From contig NZ_JASE01000005.1 in the NCBI RefSeq assembly GCF_000622325.1, positions 2,728,001-2,792,000 of the forward strand: a DNA stretch of 64,000 nucleotides, written 5' to 3'. How positions within the stretch are numbered: position 1 is the first letter of the stretch; the number at the start of each line of letters is the position of its first letter. Shown here piece after piece: positions 37,746 through 47,130 of the stretch. A program made the translations under genes and the position numbers. Source of the DNA: Sulfitobacter geojensis (GTDB lineage Bacteria > Pseudomonadota > Alphaproteobacteria > Rhodobacterales > Rhodobacteraceae). The notes beneath the pieces were generated by a model that worked only from the letters and a program-made list of their open reading frames with translations, had not been told where the DNA came from and ran no database searches.

Positions 37746-38579
37746 CTAGGTCAACCGTTGCGCGGCGCGGCGCATGGTTTCTACATCCGGCCCGTCAATG
37801 GTTGGCACGATCCGCCAGACCGCTTCGGCAAGGTTATAAAGCGCGAATGCAATAAGCCCAAGGCCCGCAAACCCCAGCAGCACGCGGCCAAACGCCAGAT
37901 CACGCAGGCTTTGCAAGGCCTGTCCCAGACCGCCCGACTGCGCGGCCTCGCCGTTCCACGCCGCAAACCCGAAAGAGACGGCCACCAGCACCAGCAATCC
38001 GCCATAAATGATCAGCCCGTATTTCAACAGCGGATCAATCCGCGACAGTAAATGGGCCGAGGCAAGGTGATCCTGATATTCCGAAAACGCACCTTTCTTG
38101 ACATAATACACCCCTGCCCCCGCCAGAACCAGCGCGCCGGTTGCAACAATCGGGCGCCCGCCGGGCAGATCCAGCAGGGCCTGAATCCACGCGATTTGGC
38201 TGTTTTGCCCGTCGCGGGCACTGCCAATGGCCAATGCCATGACCCATAGGCCAATTCCGCCGTGAATGACCCCTGTAACGATTTGCCCCGCTCTGGCGAA
38301 GATGCCCTTGGCCCCGCGCCCGTGTTCTTCGACATCCGCGATACCCGCAACGATGCGCCATATCATGTATGCAAAAAGACCGATGGCGATAAAGGACAGC
38401 ATCGCAATACCAAGGGGGGCCGCCCGCAATTGGGAGAGTGCGTCCTTGGTCCCTTCCGGTTGGGACGGGCTGAAAGCGGCCCAAAACGCCAGACTGCCAA
38501 CAAGGACGTAAATCACGCCACGTGCGGCATACCCCGCCCGCATCGTCCATTTTAGTGCTTCATGAGATGCGGATACCAT
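37746..38579 (-). CDS. DUF1206 domain membrane protein
   Basis: A 277-residue polytopic protein of the DUF1206 family, function unknown. It contains three repeats of a two-helix unit, each beginning with an aromatic/Arg-Gly motif (RAGYAARGVIYVLVG; ARAGQIVTGVIHGGIG; FGRVLLGFAGLGLIA), a hallmark of the family. It lies between glyS and the DUF6446 gene on the same strand, inside the glycyl-tRNA synthetase cluster. Confidence 0.9.
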   Translation of the reverse strand: MVSASHEALKWTMRAGYAARGVIYVLVGSLAFWAAFSPSQPEGTKDALSQLRAAPLGIAMLSFIAIGLFAYMIWRIVAGIADVEEHGRGAKGIFARAGQIVTGVIHGGIGLWVMALAIGSARDGQNSQIAWIQALLDLPGGRPIVATGALVLAGAGVYYVKKGAFSEYQDHLASAHLLSRIDPLLKYGLIIYGGLLVLVAVSFGFAAWNGEAAQSGGLGQALQSLRDLAFGRVLLGFAGLGLIAFALYNLAEAVWRIVPTIDGPDVETMRRAAQRLT

Positions 38580-38652
38580 TTGTGCCCCTTTGCCAATCTA
38601 AGTCGGCACAGGGGCAATTGGTTCCCTTTCACAATGTCTTTGCTGCGTCGGC

Positions 38653-39174
38653 TTACTGGGTTGCCTCTGGCAAAACGGGGCATTCTTCGCCCACCACCGT
38701 GCCGTCATAGGCTTTTTCACCACAATCGTTCAGCTCGTGCCAGACATATCCGCGCCCGTCATCGGTGATGGCAACAATGCGGTCGACGCCGTAATGGACG
38801 TTTTTCGCGCCCATAAATGTCAGCGCGGTGCCGGCGGTGATTTCGGCCCCGATGGCGGCGGCATCGAAACAGTCAAACCAGTCGGGCGCATTGCGCGGTT
38901 CGGCACCGTCGATCAACACATAGCTTTCGGTCAGAAAGGCAAGGCTTTGCGTGGTGGTGAAACAGGCGCGATAGCGGATCGGCGAGCTTTCCGCGTCGAT
39001 CGCTTGGAAGCTGTCGAACAGGATCGGTTCGGGCGCGTCCGTGTTCAGTGACACAAGGGTGACTTCTTCTTCGGCCACGGCTTCGTAAAAGCCGTAGATT
39101 TGCAGGTAATACAGCCCCGCGCCGGCGATGAGTGCTGATATCAAGATCACGACCCCTACGATTTTGCCATTCAT
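38653..39174 (-). CDS. DUF6446 family membrane-anchored protein
   Basis: A 173-residue protein that I know only as a conserved Rhodobacterales neighbour of glyQ. One N-terminal helix (about residues 5-24) anchors a periplasmic domain with two Cys in conserved contexts (YRACFTT and WFDCFDAAAIG) and two more near the end (NDCGEKAYDG, EECPVLP). The start at 39174 follows AAGGGCGGG; the longer frame upstream overlaps glyQ. Function unknown. Confidence 0.82.
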   Translation of the reverse strand: MNGKIVGVVILISALIAGAGLYYLQIYGFYEAVAEEEVTLVSLNTDAPEPILFDSFQAIDAESSPIRYRACFTTTQSLAFLTESYVLIDGAEPRNAPDWFDCFDAAAIGAEITAGTALTFMGAKNVHYGVDRIVAITDDGRGYVWHELNDCGEKAYDGTVVGEECPVLPEATQ

Positions 39175-39229
39175 GACTGCAGGCCCGCCCTTACGGGACG
39201 TTTGGCCGATGACTGGCACGCGGCCCTGT

Positions 39230-40186
39230 TCATGCTGCGTCCTCGGACCAGCCGCCCGCGCGGGTCTGTACAAAGGCATCCGCGCACATCTTGGACAGGG
39301 TGCGCACCCGCCCGATATAGGCCTGGCGTTCGGTCACGGAAATCACGCCCCGCGCGTCCAGCAGGTTGAACATATGGCTGGCCTTGATGCATTGGTCATA
39401 GGCCGGATGCGCCATGATGATGCGCTTGCCGGTCTTGGGGTCCTGGGCAGGCTCTTCAAGGATGGCCTTGCAATGGGCCTCTGCCTCTTCAAACTGGCGG
39501 AGCAGTACCTCGGTGTTGGCCGTGTCGAAATTCCAGCGCGCGTATTCTTCTTCGGTCTGTTTGAACACGTCGGCATAGGTCAGCGGGATCAGCGCATCGG
39601 GATCGTTGAACGGCATGTCCATCACGTGATCAACACCGAGCACATACATCGCCAGACGTTCCAGACCATAGGTCAACTCGCCGCTGACCGGATGGCAGTC
39701 GTGCCCGCCGACCTGCTGGAAATAGGTGAACTGGCTGACTTCCATACCGTCACACCAGACTTCCCAGCCCAAGCCCCACGCGCCGAGTGTCGGGCTTTCC
39801 CAATCGTCCTCGACAAAACGGATGTCGTGCAGATCCATGTTAATGCCGATGGCCTCAAGGCTGCCAAGATACAGTTCTTGCAGGTTCGGCGGGCTGGGTT
39901 TGATCAAGACCTGATACTGGTAATAATGCTGCAACCGGTTGGGGTTCTCCCCATAGCGCCCGTCTGTAGGACGGCGCGAGGGCTGCACGTAGGCGGCGGC
40001 CCAAGGTTGCGTGCCAAGCGAGCGCAGCGTGGTTGCGGGGTGGAACGTCCCTGCCCCGACTTCCATGTCATAGGGCTGCAACACAGCGCAGCCTTTGGAG
40101 GCCCAATAGTTCTGCAACGCCAGTATGATCGCCTGAAACGATTGCGGTTTTGCGCGGCTTTGGGTGTTCTCGGGGGTCTGGGACAT
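39230..40186 (-). CDS. glyQ: Glycyl-tRNA synthetase alpha subunit
   Basis: Catalytic alpha subunit of 318 residues. Family blocks are [18 protein letters not shown] near residue 16, [38 protein letters not shown] (around 88-109) and [20 protein letters not shown] short C-terminal extension (after [14 protein letters not shown]) makes it slightly longer than in E. coli. First gene of the run glyQ-DUF6446-DUF1206-glyS. Confidence 0.97.
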   Translation of the reverse strand: MSQTPENTQSRAKPQSFQAIILALQNYWASKGCAVLQPYDMEVGAGTFHPATTLRSLGTQPWAAAYVQPSRRPTDGRYGENPNRLQHYYQYQVLIKPSPPNLQELYLGSLEAIGINMDLHDIRFVEDDWESPTLGAWGLGWEVWCDGMEVSQFTYFQQVGGHDCHPVSGELTYGLERLAMYVLGVDHVMDMPFNDPDALIPLTYADVFKQTEEEYARWNFDTANTEVLLRQFEEAEAHCKAILEEPAQDPKTGKRIIMAHPAYDQCIKASHMFNLLDARGVISVTERQAYIGRVRTLSKMCADAFVQTRAGGWSEDAA

Positions 40187-40355
40187 CTCATTTGCCTCTC
40201 ATTGGCTTTGCCGTCTACCTACGGTCCACGCCCTTGGGCGTCAATTGCATCACACCTACAAAATCGCGTGGCAAAATCACTCATGCCACCATGGCATTTC
40301 CATCGGTTTCCTGCTTAATCTCCGCAACCCGTGATTTAAGTGAGAAACTTCCCCT

Positions 40356-42143
40356 ATGACGCGTATTTTTTCGGCTTTGTTGGCTGCGGTGTTCACCCTG
40401 TCCGTTCTTTCGGCGTCAACCGCAGGGGCACAATCCCCGGATGACGTGGTCTGGGTCCAGATTGAAGCGCAGCCGCAACTGTCAGAGGCGACAGCCCGCG
40501 CACGCGATTATGCGGACCTTGTCGAAGATGTGAACGGCTTCTCGCTGGGCGGGGGCTGGTACGCAATTGCAGTGGGCCCCTACCGCCGTGCAGATGCCGA
40601 ACAGGTCTTGCGCCAATATGTGCGCAGCCGCATCGTGCCGCGCGACAGCTTTATCCAGCTTTCCGAAAACTTCCGCCAGCAATTCTGGCCAGTCGGAGCA
40701 AATGTTCTGAACCGCGATGTGATCGCCGCACCCGGCGCTGTCGATATTGCGACCGCCCCCGCTGAACCGGCTGACACCGCACCAGAACCTGCCGTCCCTG
40801 ACGTTCCTGTACTGGAACCCACGGACGAGACCCTTGCACAAGCGCGGCGCAGTGAACGCAGCTTAAGTGCGCAGGACCGCAAGGATCTGCAAATTGCGTT
40901 GCAATGGGCAGGCTTTTACAACGCGGCAATTGACGGGTCTTACGGGCGCGGCACCCGCAATTCGATGGCCGCGTGGCAAGAGGCCAATAATTTCGAGGTC
41001 ACTGGCGTTTTGACCACCCAGCAACGCGCCGCCTTGCTCAAGCAATATAACGCAGTCCTCGACGGGCTGGGATTGCAAATGGTGCGTGACGATCAGGCGG
41101 GAATCGAAATGGTGATGCCAACGGCAGAAGTCGGTTTTGCCAAATACGAAGCGCCCTTTGCGCAGTACGACAGCACCGGCGATATCGGCGCACGTATCTT
41201 ATTGATCTCGCAGGCCGGTGACCAGAACACGCTGTTCGGCCTCTACGATATTATGCAAACGCTCGAGATTGTACCGTTGAACGGGCCGCGGGAACGCAAC
41301 AAATCCTCCTTCACACTGGTGGGTGAAAACGACCGGATCATCAGCGAAACCCGCGCCTCTTTGCAAGACGGGCAGGTCAAGGGCTTTACCCTGATCTGGC
41401 CGGCAAATGACGAAGCACGGCGCAGCCGCGTGATGGACGAGTTGGTCAAAAGCTTTACCCGCCTGCCCGGCGCGCTGGACCCCGCAGCGGGTGGCGATGC
41501 CGAGCAAGCGATTGATCTCGTGTCGGGCCTTCAGGTCCGTCAGGCCAAACTGGCGCGCTCGGGCTTTTTCGTCGATGGCAGCGGCACCGTGGTCACCACC
41601 GCCGAGGCTGTGGCGTCCTGTGGGCGGTTGACCGTGGACGGCGATACCGATGCGGATGTGCTGGCGCAGGACGCCGACACCGGCCTTGCGATCCTGAAAC
41701 CCCGCAGCGCCCTTGCCCCTTTAGCGGTTGCGGCCTTTGATCTCGGCACGCCGCGTCTGCAATCGGAAATCTCTGTTGCGGGCTTCTCTTACGAGGGCGT
41801 TCTGTCGGCCGCGACCCTGACCTTTGGCAAGGTCGCCGATGTGCGCGGACTGGCAGGTGAGGAAAACCTCAACCGCCTGTCCCTCAAAGCACAGGCCGGT
41901 GATGCGGGCGGACCAGTGTTTGATGCCAGCGGCAATGTCGTGGGGATGTTACTGCCCAAACCCACAGGGGCACAGGAACTGCCCGAAGACGTCAGCTTTG
42001 CGCTGGACGGCGATTCCATTGCGACACTGGCGACACAGGCCGGCGTGCAACTGACGGCCTCTGATCGCACCGGCAGCGTCGCACCGCGCGATTTGCGGCT
42101 TGCCGCGCAAGGCATGACCGTGCTGGTCAGTTGCTGGGAGTAA
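40356..42143 (+). CDS. Secreted peptidoglycan-binding protein with degenerate trypsin-like domain
   Basis: A 595-residue exported protein. A signal peptide (about residues 1-25, ending TAGAQS) leads to a SPOR-like region (30-115), a Pro/Ala-rich linker and a PG_binding_1 domain (about 170-228: LQIALQWAGFYNAAIDGSYG). After a novel middle region, a trypsin-like domain begins near residue 405 with GFFVDGSGTVVTT. The usual His is missing (TTAEAV in place of T-x-x-HV), the Asp is kept (DTGLAILK), and the nucleophile Ser is Ala (AGDAGGPVFD). It is therefore expected to be catalytically inactive, acting as a binding or scaffold protein in the periplasm. Confidence 0.88.
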   Translation: MTRIFSALLAAVFTLSVLSASTAGAQSPDDVVWVQIEAQPQLSEATARARDYADLVEDVNGFSLGGGWYAIAVGPYRRADAEQVLRQYVRSRIVPRDSFIQLSENFRQQFWPVGANVLNRDVIAAPGAVDIATAPAEPADTAPEPAVPDVPVLEPTDETLAQARRSERSLSAQDRKDLQIALQWAGFYNAAIDGSYGRGTRNSMAAWQEANNFEVTGVLTTQQRAALLKQYNAVLDGLGLQMVRDDQAGIEMVMPTAEVGFAKYEAPFAQYDSTGDIGARILLISQAGDQNTLFGLYDIMQTLEIVPLNGPRERNKSSFTLVGENDRIISETRASLQDGQVKGFTLIWPANDEARRSRVMDELVKSFTRLPGALDPAAGGDAEQAIDLVSGLQVRQAKLARSGFFVDGSGTVVTTAEAVASCGRLTVDGDTDADVLAQDADTGLAILKPRSALAPLAVAAFDLGTPRLQSEISVAGFSYEGVLSAATLTFGKVADVRGLAGEENLNRLSLKAQAGDAGGPVFDASGNVVGMLLPKPTGAQELPEDVSFALDGDSIATLATQAGVQLTASDRTGSVAPRDLRLAAQGMTVLVSCWE

Positions 42144-42146
42144 CGC

Positions 42147-42180
42147 ACAGGGTAAGACTTTTACAAAAGTCTTACCCTGT
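42147..42180. terminator. Perfect 16-bp hairpin between convergent genes
   Basis: ACAGGGTAAGACTTTT is followed by its exact complement with two bases between. It starts four bases after the stop of the peptidoglycan-binding protein and can serve both converging transcripts. Confidence 0.7.
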
Positions 42181-42233
42181 CCTGTTCTTAAAAGACGGAC
42201 GTGGCTTGCGGCGCGGACTTTTAAAGTAAACGC

Positions 42234-43841
42234 CTACCCCAGAATCGCTGGCGTCAGGTAGATCAGGGTCGGCCCCTCCGCCGCGAAAGCTTCGGTCACA
42301 GCGTCTTGCATCTGCGACAGGTCTGCCGGTGCCACAGCCCGCGCGCCAAACGCTTCGGCCAGCTTCACAAAATCAGGGTTGCGGGCCACCACCGCATTCG
42401 GCGCGATTTGCGCACGCACCATGCTGTCCTCGATCTCGCCCAGCTTGCCATTGTCCCACAGGATGATCGGCACGCTCAGCCCTAGTTCCACCGCCACGCC
42501 CAGTTCCTGCATGGTGTAGTGAAAGCCGTAATCCCCGATGATCGCCATCGTCGGTTTGCCCTGCCGTGCCACAGCCCCGCCAATGGCCGCAGGGGTCGCA
42601 TAGCCCAGTGTGCCAAAGCCATAGGGGTGATGCCAATGCCCCGGCCGGTCCATGTCCCAGACTTCCTTGGCGACATAGGCGAATTGGGTCATGTCGGAAT
42701 AGATCATCGTATCGGGTGGCGTGACCTCGCGCAGGGCATCGCAGACCGGCACGATGCCGGGGCGCTCTGCGTCCGTCTCGGACCGCCAGCGTGCGCGGGT
42801 TGCCGCGACCACATCTGCGCGCCATTCTGTTTGACCTGCGTCTTGTGGCAGCGCCGCCGCCAATGCGGTCAGAAAGGCACCGGCCTCGGCTTGCATAGGA
42901 TGGCTGGCGCGCTGGGGGTCGGACAGCACTTCGGGATCAAGATCAATGCGTACCAGATCACCAGTATGCCCCAGATGTGGGCGCCAAAGGTCAACCTCTG
43001 CCAGCTCGGTGCCAATGGCGATGACCAGATCGGCCTGCCCCACAACATTTGCACTGTCGCCCCGTGCCAGACAGGAACCGAAATTCAGCGATGCATCACC
43101 TGCGATGATACCGCGCCCCGCATAGGTCGACATGCTGGCCGCACCACAAGCGGCCACAACCTGCCGCGCGGCTTCTGACGCATGTGCTGCACCGCCGCCA
43201 AAGACGAACAGCGGTTTTTGCGCATCCCCCAACATGCTGACCAGTTGCGCCACATCTGCGGCGCGGTACCCTGCCGGTGTGACAGGGGTCAGCTTTGCCG
43301 GTGCCGGATTTGCCAACCCTTCGAGCTGTGCAATCGGCACCTGAATATGTTTCGAACGCGGACGTGCGCCGGTGAATTCGGCAAAAGCACGATCAACCAG
43401 CCCATAGGCGGCATCCGCCCCCACCGCGACCTCGGACCAGTCACAGACCGTAGCGGCAGCCGTCTGCTGGTCTTTCATCTGGTGCAATTGGCCACGCCGC
43501 GCCGCGACTTCGTCCAGACACGAAGAGATCACCAGCATCGGCACGGAATCCGAATAGGCCTGCCCCATTGGCGTCATCACATTGCACAACCCCGGTCCGG
43601 TGATCACATAGGCCACCCCCGGTTTGCCCGTTGCGCGCGCATAGCCGTCAGCCATGAACCCCGCGCCCTGTTCGTGACGGGCCAGCACATGCTGGATGCC
43701 CGCCTCTTCGATGCCGCGGTACATTTCCTGATTGTGCACACCGGGGATGCCGAAAATCACATCCACCCCGCGTTCTTTCAACATATGTGAAATTTGCGCA
43801 CCCAGTGGTTTTGCATCATGGGCCAGTGTGTGATCCGCCAT
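42234..43841 (-). CDS. Thiamine pyrophosphate-dependent decarboxylase/synthase, AruI-like
   Basis: A 535-residue enzyme of the acetolactate synthase fold: N-terminal TPP-binding PYR domain, central Rossmann-like domain, C-terminal PP domain. The N-terminal block FGIPGVHNQEMYRG, RHEQGAGFMADGYARATGKPG and ITGPGLCN is close to what I remember of AruI, 5-guanidino-2-oxopentanoate decarboxylase of arginine transamination, more than to IlvB. The catalytic Glu of the PYR domain is in RHEQGA; the metal site is GDYGFHYTMQELGVAV. No FAD-linked ilvH or arginine gene is adjacent, so the substrate is open. Its ATG overlaps the trkH stop (TAATG). Confidence 0.82.
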   Translation of the reverse strand: MADHTLAHDAKPLGAQISHMLKERGVDVIFGIPGVHNQEMYRGIEEAGIQHVLARHEQGAGFMADGYARATGKPGVAYVITGPGLCNVMTPMGQAYSDSVPMLVISSCLDEVAARRGQLHQMKDQQTAAATVCDWSEVAVGADAAYGLVDRAFAEFTGARPRSKHIQVPIAQLEGLANPAPAKLTPVTPAGYRAADVAQLVSMLGDAQKPLFVFGGGAAHASEAARQVVAACGAASMSTYAGRGIIAGDASLNFGSCLARGDSANVVGQADLVIAIGTELAEVDLWRPHLGHTGDLVRIDLDPEVLSDPQRASHPMQAEAGAFLTALAAALPQDAGQTEWRADVVAATRARWRSETDAERPGIVPVCDALREVTPPDTMIYSDMTQFAYVAKEVWDMDRPGHWHHPYGFGTLGYATPAAIGGAVARQGKPTMAIIGDYGFHYTMQELGVAVELGLSVPIILWDNGKLGEIEDSMVRAQIAPNAVVARNPDFVKLAEAFGARAVAPADLSQMQDAVTEAFAAEGPTLIYLTPAILG

Positions 43842-45325
43842 TAGGCTCTCCAGAATTTAACGGTAAGAATGACATAGACGGCCAGCAGTTCCAGCCGGCC
43901 AATCAGCATGGCGACGGTCAGGATCCACTTGGCGGTGTCGTTGAGGCTGGCAAAGTTGCCGGCTGGCCCGATGATCGGCCCCAAGCCGGGCCCGATATTG
44001 GCCAAAGCTGCTGCCGCACCAGACACGGATGTGATGAAATCGAGTCCCGTCAGGCTAAGCGCCACTGCCACCAGCCCCAGCGTCACGATAAAGAACATGA
44101 AAAACGACATCACCGAGGACAGCACATCGGGGCCGACGGGGCGTCCTTCGTATCGGGGGGTAAAGATGCCGTGGGGCGAACGGATGCGGCGCAACTGGGC
44201 GCGGATGGAGGCGAACAACAGCTGATAGCGGAAGATCTTGATTGAACAGGCGGTAGATCCCGCACAACCGCCAATCAGACCGATAAAGAAGAAAAGGGTA
44301 ACCGCAAAGCCGCCCCATTGCATATAATCGACCGAGGCATATCCGGTGCCCGAAATGATCGACGTGATGTTGAACAGCGCCTCGCGAAAGTTTTTTTCCC
44401 ACGCATGCGGAAAAACCTGATGCAGGACGATGATCGTCACCCCGACCAGCGCAAGCAACGTCATCATAAAGCCGCGCACCTGCGGATCACGGTGCAGCGC
44501 CATTGTATTGCCGTTCAGCAATTGCACGTAGCGTACAAATGGCAAGGCCGCGAGGATCATAAACAGCGATGCTACATATTCCGCGTTGCCCGAAAACGCC
44601 CCGAACGACGCATCATAATTGGCAAACCCGCCTGTCGAGATGGTCGTCAAAGAATGCACTGTCGCGTCAAAAATGCTCATGCCGACTGTTACATAGCACA
44701 GCACACAAGCAAGCGTCAGCCAGAGGTAGATGACCGAAATCTGGGTGGCAATCTGACCGGCGCGTGGCAGAATTTTCCCAAAGGTGTCAAAGCCTTCGGA
44801 CTTAAAGATCTGCATGCCGCCGACTTTGAGTTCGGGCAGGAACACCATCGCGACAACAATGATGCCGACGCCCCCGAGCCATTGCAGAATACCGCGCCAC
44901 AACAGCAAACCTTTGGGCAGTGTCTCAAGCCCGCTCAGCACGGTCGAACCGGTGGTGGTCAGCCCCGACATCGCCTCGAAAAACGCATCCGTGAACCCCG
45001 AACCGGTGGCCCCCAACATAAAGGGAAGCGCCCCGAACAGCGGCAACATCAGCCAGACGCCCGTGGTCAGCAGAAAGGTTTGCTGAATGGTTAACCCTTC
45101 GCGCACACCGTTGGCACAGGCCAATGCAATCATGCCTCCGGCCAGCGTGGTGATCAGTGCGGATTCAGCAAAGACACGCCAATGTCCGCGCCCTTCGGCC
45201 ACATCCACCAGCATTGGCAGGATCATGGCCACACCCAGCACGGCCACCAACAAGCCGACAACATATCCAACAGGGCGCAAATCCAACATAGGCGCAGCGT
45301 TGGCGCGGGGGCTGTGAAGTGTCAA
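43841..45325 (-). CDS. trkH: Trk system potassium uptake protein TrkH
   Basis: Membrane pore subunit of the Trk K+ transporter, up to 494 residues. It has four selectivity-filter loops typical of the family: SGLTTTGSTVLSG, TTISTGGFANYD, IISGTGYASVDY and GGCAGSTACSIK. The N-terminal start is uncertain: TTG at 45325 or ATG at 45289 are both in frame, and neither has a strong ribosome site. trkA is not in the window. It is linked to the downstream TPP enzyme by a one-base overlap. Confidence 0.94.
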   Translation of the reverse strand: MTLHSPRANAAPMLDLRPVGYVVGLLVAVLGVAMILPMLVDVAEGRGHWRVFAESALITTLAGGMIALACANGVREGLTIQQTFLLTTGVWLMLPLFGALPFMLGATGSGFTDAFFEAMSGLTTTGSTVLSGLETLPKGLLLWRGILQWLGGVGIIVVAMVFLPELKVGGMQIFKSEGFDTFGKILPRAGQIATQISVIYLWLTLACVLCYVTVGMSIFDATVHSLTTISTGGFANYDASFGAFSGNAEYVASLFMILAALPFVRYVQLLNGNTMALHRDPQVRGFMMTLLALVGVTIIVLHQVFPHAWEKNFREALFNITSIISGTGYASVDYMQWGGFAVTLFFFIGLIGGCAGSTACSIKIFRYQLLFASIRAQLRRIRSPHGIFTPRYEGRPVGPDVLSSVMSFFMFFIVTLGLVAVALSLTGLDFITSVSGAAAALANIGPGLGPIIGPAGNFASLNDTAKWILTVAMLIGRLELLAVYVILTVKFWRA

Positions 45326-45340
45326 GCGATCACCGATCTG

Positions 45341-45395
45341 TAAAAACGAAAATGGCCCGCCCTTCCCCGAAAATCAGGGGCAGGAACGGACCATT
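45341..45395 (-). terminator. Intrinsic terminator of the DUF1127 gene
   Basis: On the minus strand AATGGTCCG pairs with CGGGCCATT (one G-U) with an inner CCCC/GGGG, followed by TTTCGTTTTTA. The loop does not contain CCTCCC, so this is not a CcsR-type hairpin. Confidence 0.85.
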
Positions 45396-45420
45396 TACCG
45401 GATTGAACTGCGGCGCAGCT

Positions 45421-45684
45421 TCAGAGGTAATACAGATCGCGGAATACGTAGTTGACGATCTCGTCGCGCTTGATGCCCATCTCGGCAAGCTGCGCGTCTG
45501 ATTTTGACTGCAGATAGTGAACTTGATCCACACGGCGCTGGCCGGTCGAGGCCATTGCGAGCGTGTTGATGAAACCTTCGAATTTTGCCCCGAGGCGGGC
45601 AAAGAAGTTGCGGGTCGCTGTGATCTCGTTGCTCAGGATCGCGGAGGCATCAGCAGCGTTGGTCGCGAAGTCGTTGTAAGCCAT
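45421..45684 (-). CDS. Second DUF1127 domain protein
   Basis: An 87-residue protein with an N-terminal part rich in Ala/Asn (MAYNDFATNAADASAILS) and a C-terminal DUF1127-like segment (about residues 50-83: RVDQVHYLQSKSDAQLAEMG then IKRDEIVNYVF). It differs from the shorter protein at 7895 by its long head and acidic middle. No small RNAs with CU-rich loops follow it. On its strand CTTGAT and CAATAA, 17 bases apart, lie upstream and could be a heat-shock type promoter. Confidence 0.88.
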   Translation of the reverse strand: MAYNDFATNAADASAILSNEITATRNFFARLGAKFEGFINTLAMASTGQRRVDQVHYLQSKSDAQLAEMGIKRDEIVNYVFRDLYYL

Positions 45685-45810
45685 GATATGTGCTTCTTTA
45701 TTGTGTGTTACTTTTCATCCATCAAGATAGGGACATGCTGCATCGCAGAAAACACACAATACTGCATAGCCGCTGCCTGTGAAACGCATGCCGCGACGCA
45801 GCGTAAAGCA

Positions 45811-45838
45811 AAACGGCGCGCCCGAAGGCACGCCGTTT
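45811..45838. terminator. Terminator downstream of folE2
   Basis: AAACGGCG pairs with CGCCGTTT with an inner GCC/GGC; on the folE2 strand the loop is TTCG and the stem is followed by TTTTGCTTT. On the plus strand it is followed by GAAATTTTT. Confidence 0.8.
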
Positions 45839-45917
45839 GAAATTTTTCCGGTTGGCTCAAAACGTCGCATTACACCGCGATCAGCCTTATTCTTTGGAAG
45901 ATCAGGACACGGATGCC

Positions 45918-47012
45918 CTAGCCGACATGGAACAGGGTATTGAACAGCTTGGGATCAATGCTTTGCATTTCGAAGGTGGGTCCTTCGGTCAGGACAGAGA
46001 TCGCGTCGTGGCTGTGCAGGCTTTCCTGATGGCTGGCGATCACGCGAAAATCGCCGATGCGGGGCTCTGCCTGCAATTGTTCGCAAAACAGACGCGCCGC
46101 ATCTTCAACAAAAATCGGATTGGCCGCGTTAAGTTCGGCAAAGGCTTGTTCGTCCTCGCGTTTGACCATCACTTGGGTTTCCGTTGGCACCGCGCGGCGG
46201 CACGCATCGATCAGGTCCTCGAACCACAGGCAACTGTCGTCCTCATTGATCACCGCAGACACCCGCGCAACCGAGCGCTGCGAGTGCGGCGTGGCAAGCT
46301 GCCCCCGCGTCGCGCGGGCATGTTCGGACAGCTCCAGCGAACAGGGACAGGTGCTGGAATAGACGTAATCAAGGTGGATCATTTTACGCCGCACCCCGTC
46401 TTTTTCCACCAACTCCAGCGCGACATCGTAATACTGATAGCCCGACAGACCGGAGCGCAGGCTTTCGATTCTCATCGGAAAACTGAACCGCATCTGAATG
46501 CGCGCATCCATGCTTTCCAGATCCGCCTTGTAATCGTCCAACGCCGCTTCGATCACTTCAAAGCTGAACGTGCGCTCAGCATGTTTGTAAAAGCTGCGCA
46601 TGATGCGGGACATATTGATGCCCTTCTTGTCCGCCTCAAGGCTGACCGATCCTGTCACCGAGGTTTCCAGCGTCAGATCGCCGTTATCACGGGTGTGGAA
46701 GCCGATGGGCAAACGGAAGTTCGATATGCCCACATGCTGGATTTGCTGCTTTGCGCCGCGGATCAGACTAGAGGGACCGTTTTGCAGATCCGGCAGGCTG
46801 GCGTGATAGGTATCACCGACGGCAAAATCATCAGGATAGACCCGGTTGAATTCGGGATAAGCACCGGTCTGCGACAGCAGCCGGGTGACGGCGGGATCAA
46901 GTGCGTCGATCTCGGCCGCAGTGGCGCTTGTCGCCCATGCCTTGAGCGTGGCAAGCGCCTGCTCTGCCTGCGCCCGTTCGGGAGCCTTTTCAACAGACGT
47001 TATGACATTCAT
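45918..47012 (-). CDS. folE2: GTP cyclohydrolase FolE2 (type IB)
   Basis: Converts GTP to dihydroneopterin triphosphate, the first step of folate synthesis, using the zinc-independent form; 364 residues. Conserved blocks include GISNFRLPI, KGINMSRIMRSFY (near residue 135), and the metal-site Cys region STCPCSLELSEH near residue 215. Together with folB and folP in this window it covers three folate steps. FolE2 genes are often under Zur control when a FolE1 also exists, but I see no clear Zur palindrome upstream. Confidence 0.96.
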   Translation of the reverse strand: MNVITSVEKAPERAQAEQALATLKAWATSATAAEIDALDPAVTRLLSQTGAYPEFNRVYPDDFAVGDTYHASLPDLQNGPSSLIRGAKQQIQHVGISNFRLPIGFHTRDNGDLTLETSVTGSVSLEADKKGINMSRIMRSFYKHAERTFSFEVIEAALDDYKADLESMDARIQMRFSFPMRIESLRSGLSGYQYYDVALELVEKDGVRRKMIHLDYVYSSTCPCSLELSEHARATRGQLATPHSQRSVARVSAVINEDDSCLWFEDLIDACRRAVPTETQVMVKREDEQAFAELNAANPIFVEDAARLFCEQLQAEPRIGDFRVIASHQESLHSHDAISVLTEGPTFEMQSIDPKLFNTLFHVG

Positions 47013-47098
47013 CGGCTTCGCCCCCTCTGGCCGCTACACCATCCATACTTAGGACGTCGTACCAGGATTACCAACACCGATGTAACATAGGCGGTTCA

Positions 47099-47117
47099 AC
47101 GGGGGATAAGCCCCCGT
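47099..47117 (-). terminator. Hairpin downstream of metZ
   Basis: ACGGGGG and CCCCCGT pair around a five-base loop, 14 bases after the metZ stop. T residues after the stem are few (TGAACC), so ending may need Rho. Confidence 0.55.
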
Positions 47118-47130
47118 AAAACCGACATAA

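Noticed and set aside
45351-45395. CcsR-like RNA after the second DUF1127 gene
   Set aside because: The hairpin loop is not CU-rich and lacks CCTCCC; it is an ordinary terminator.
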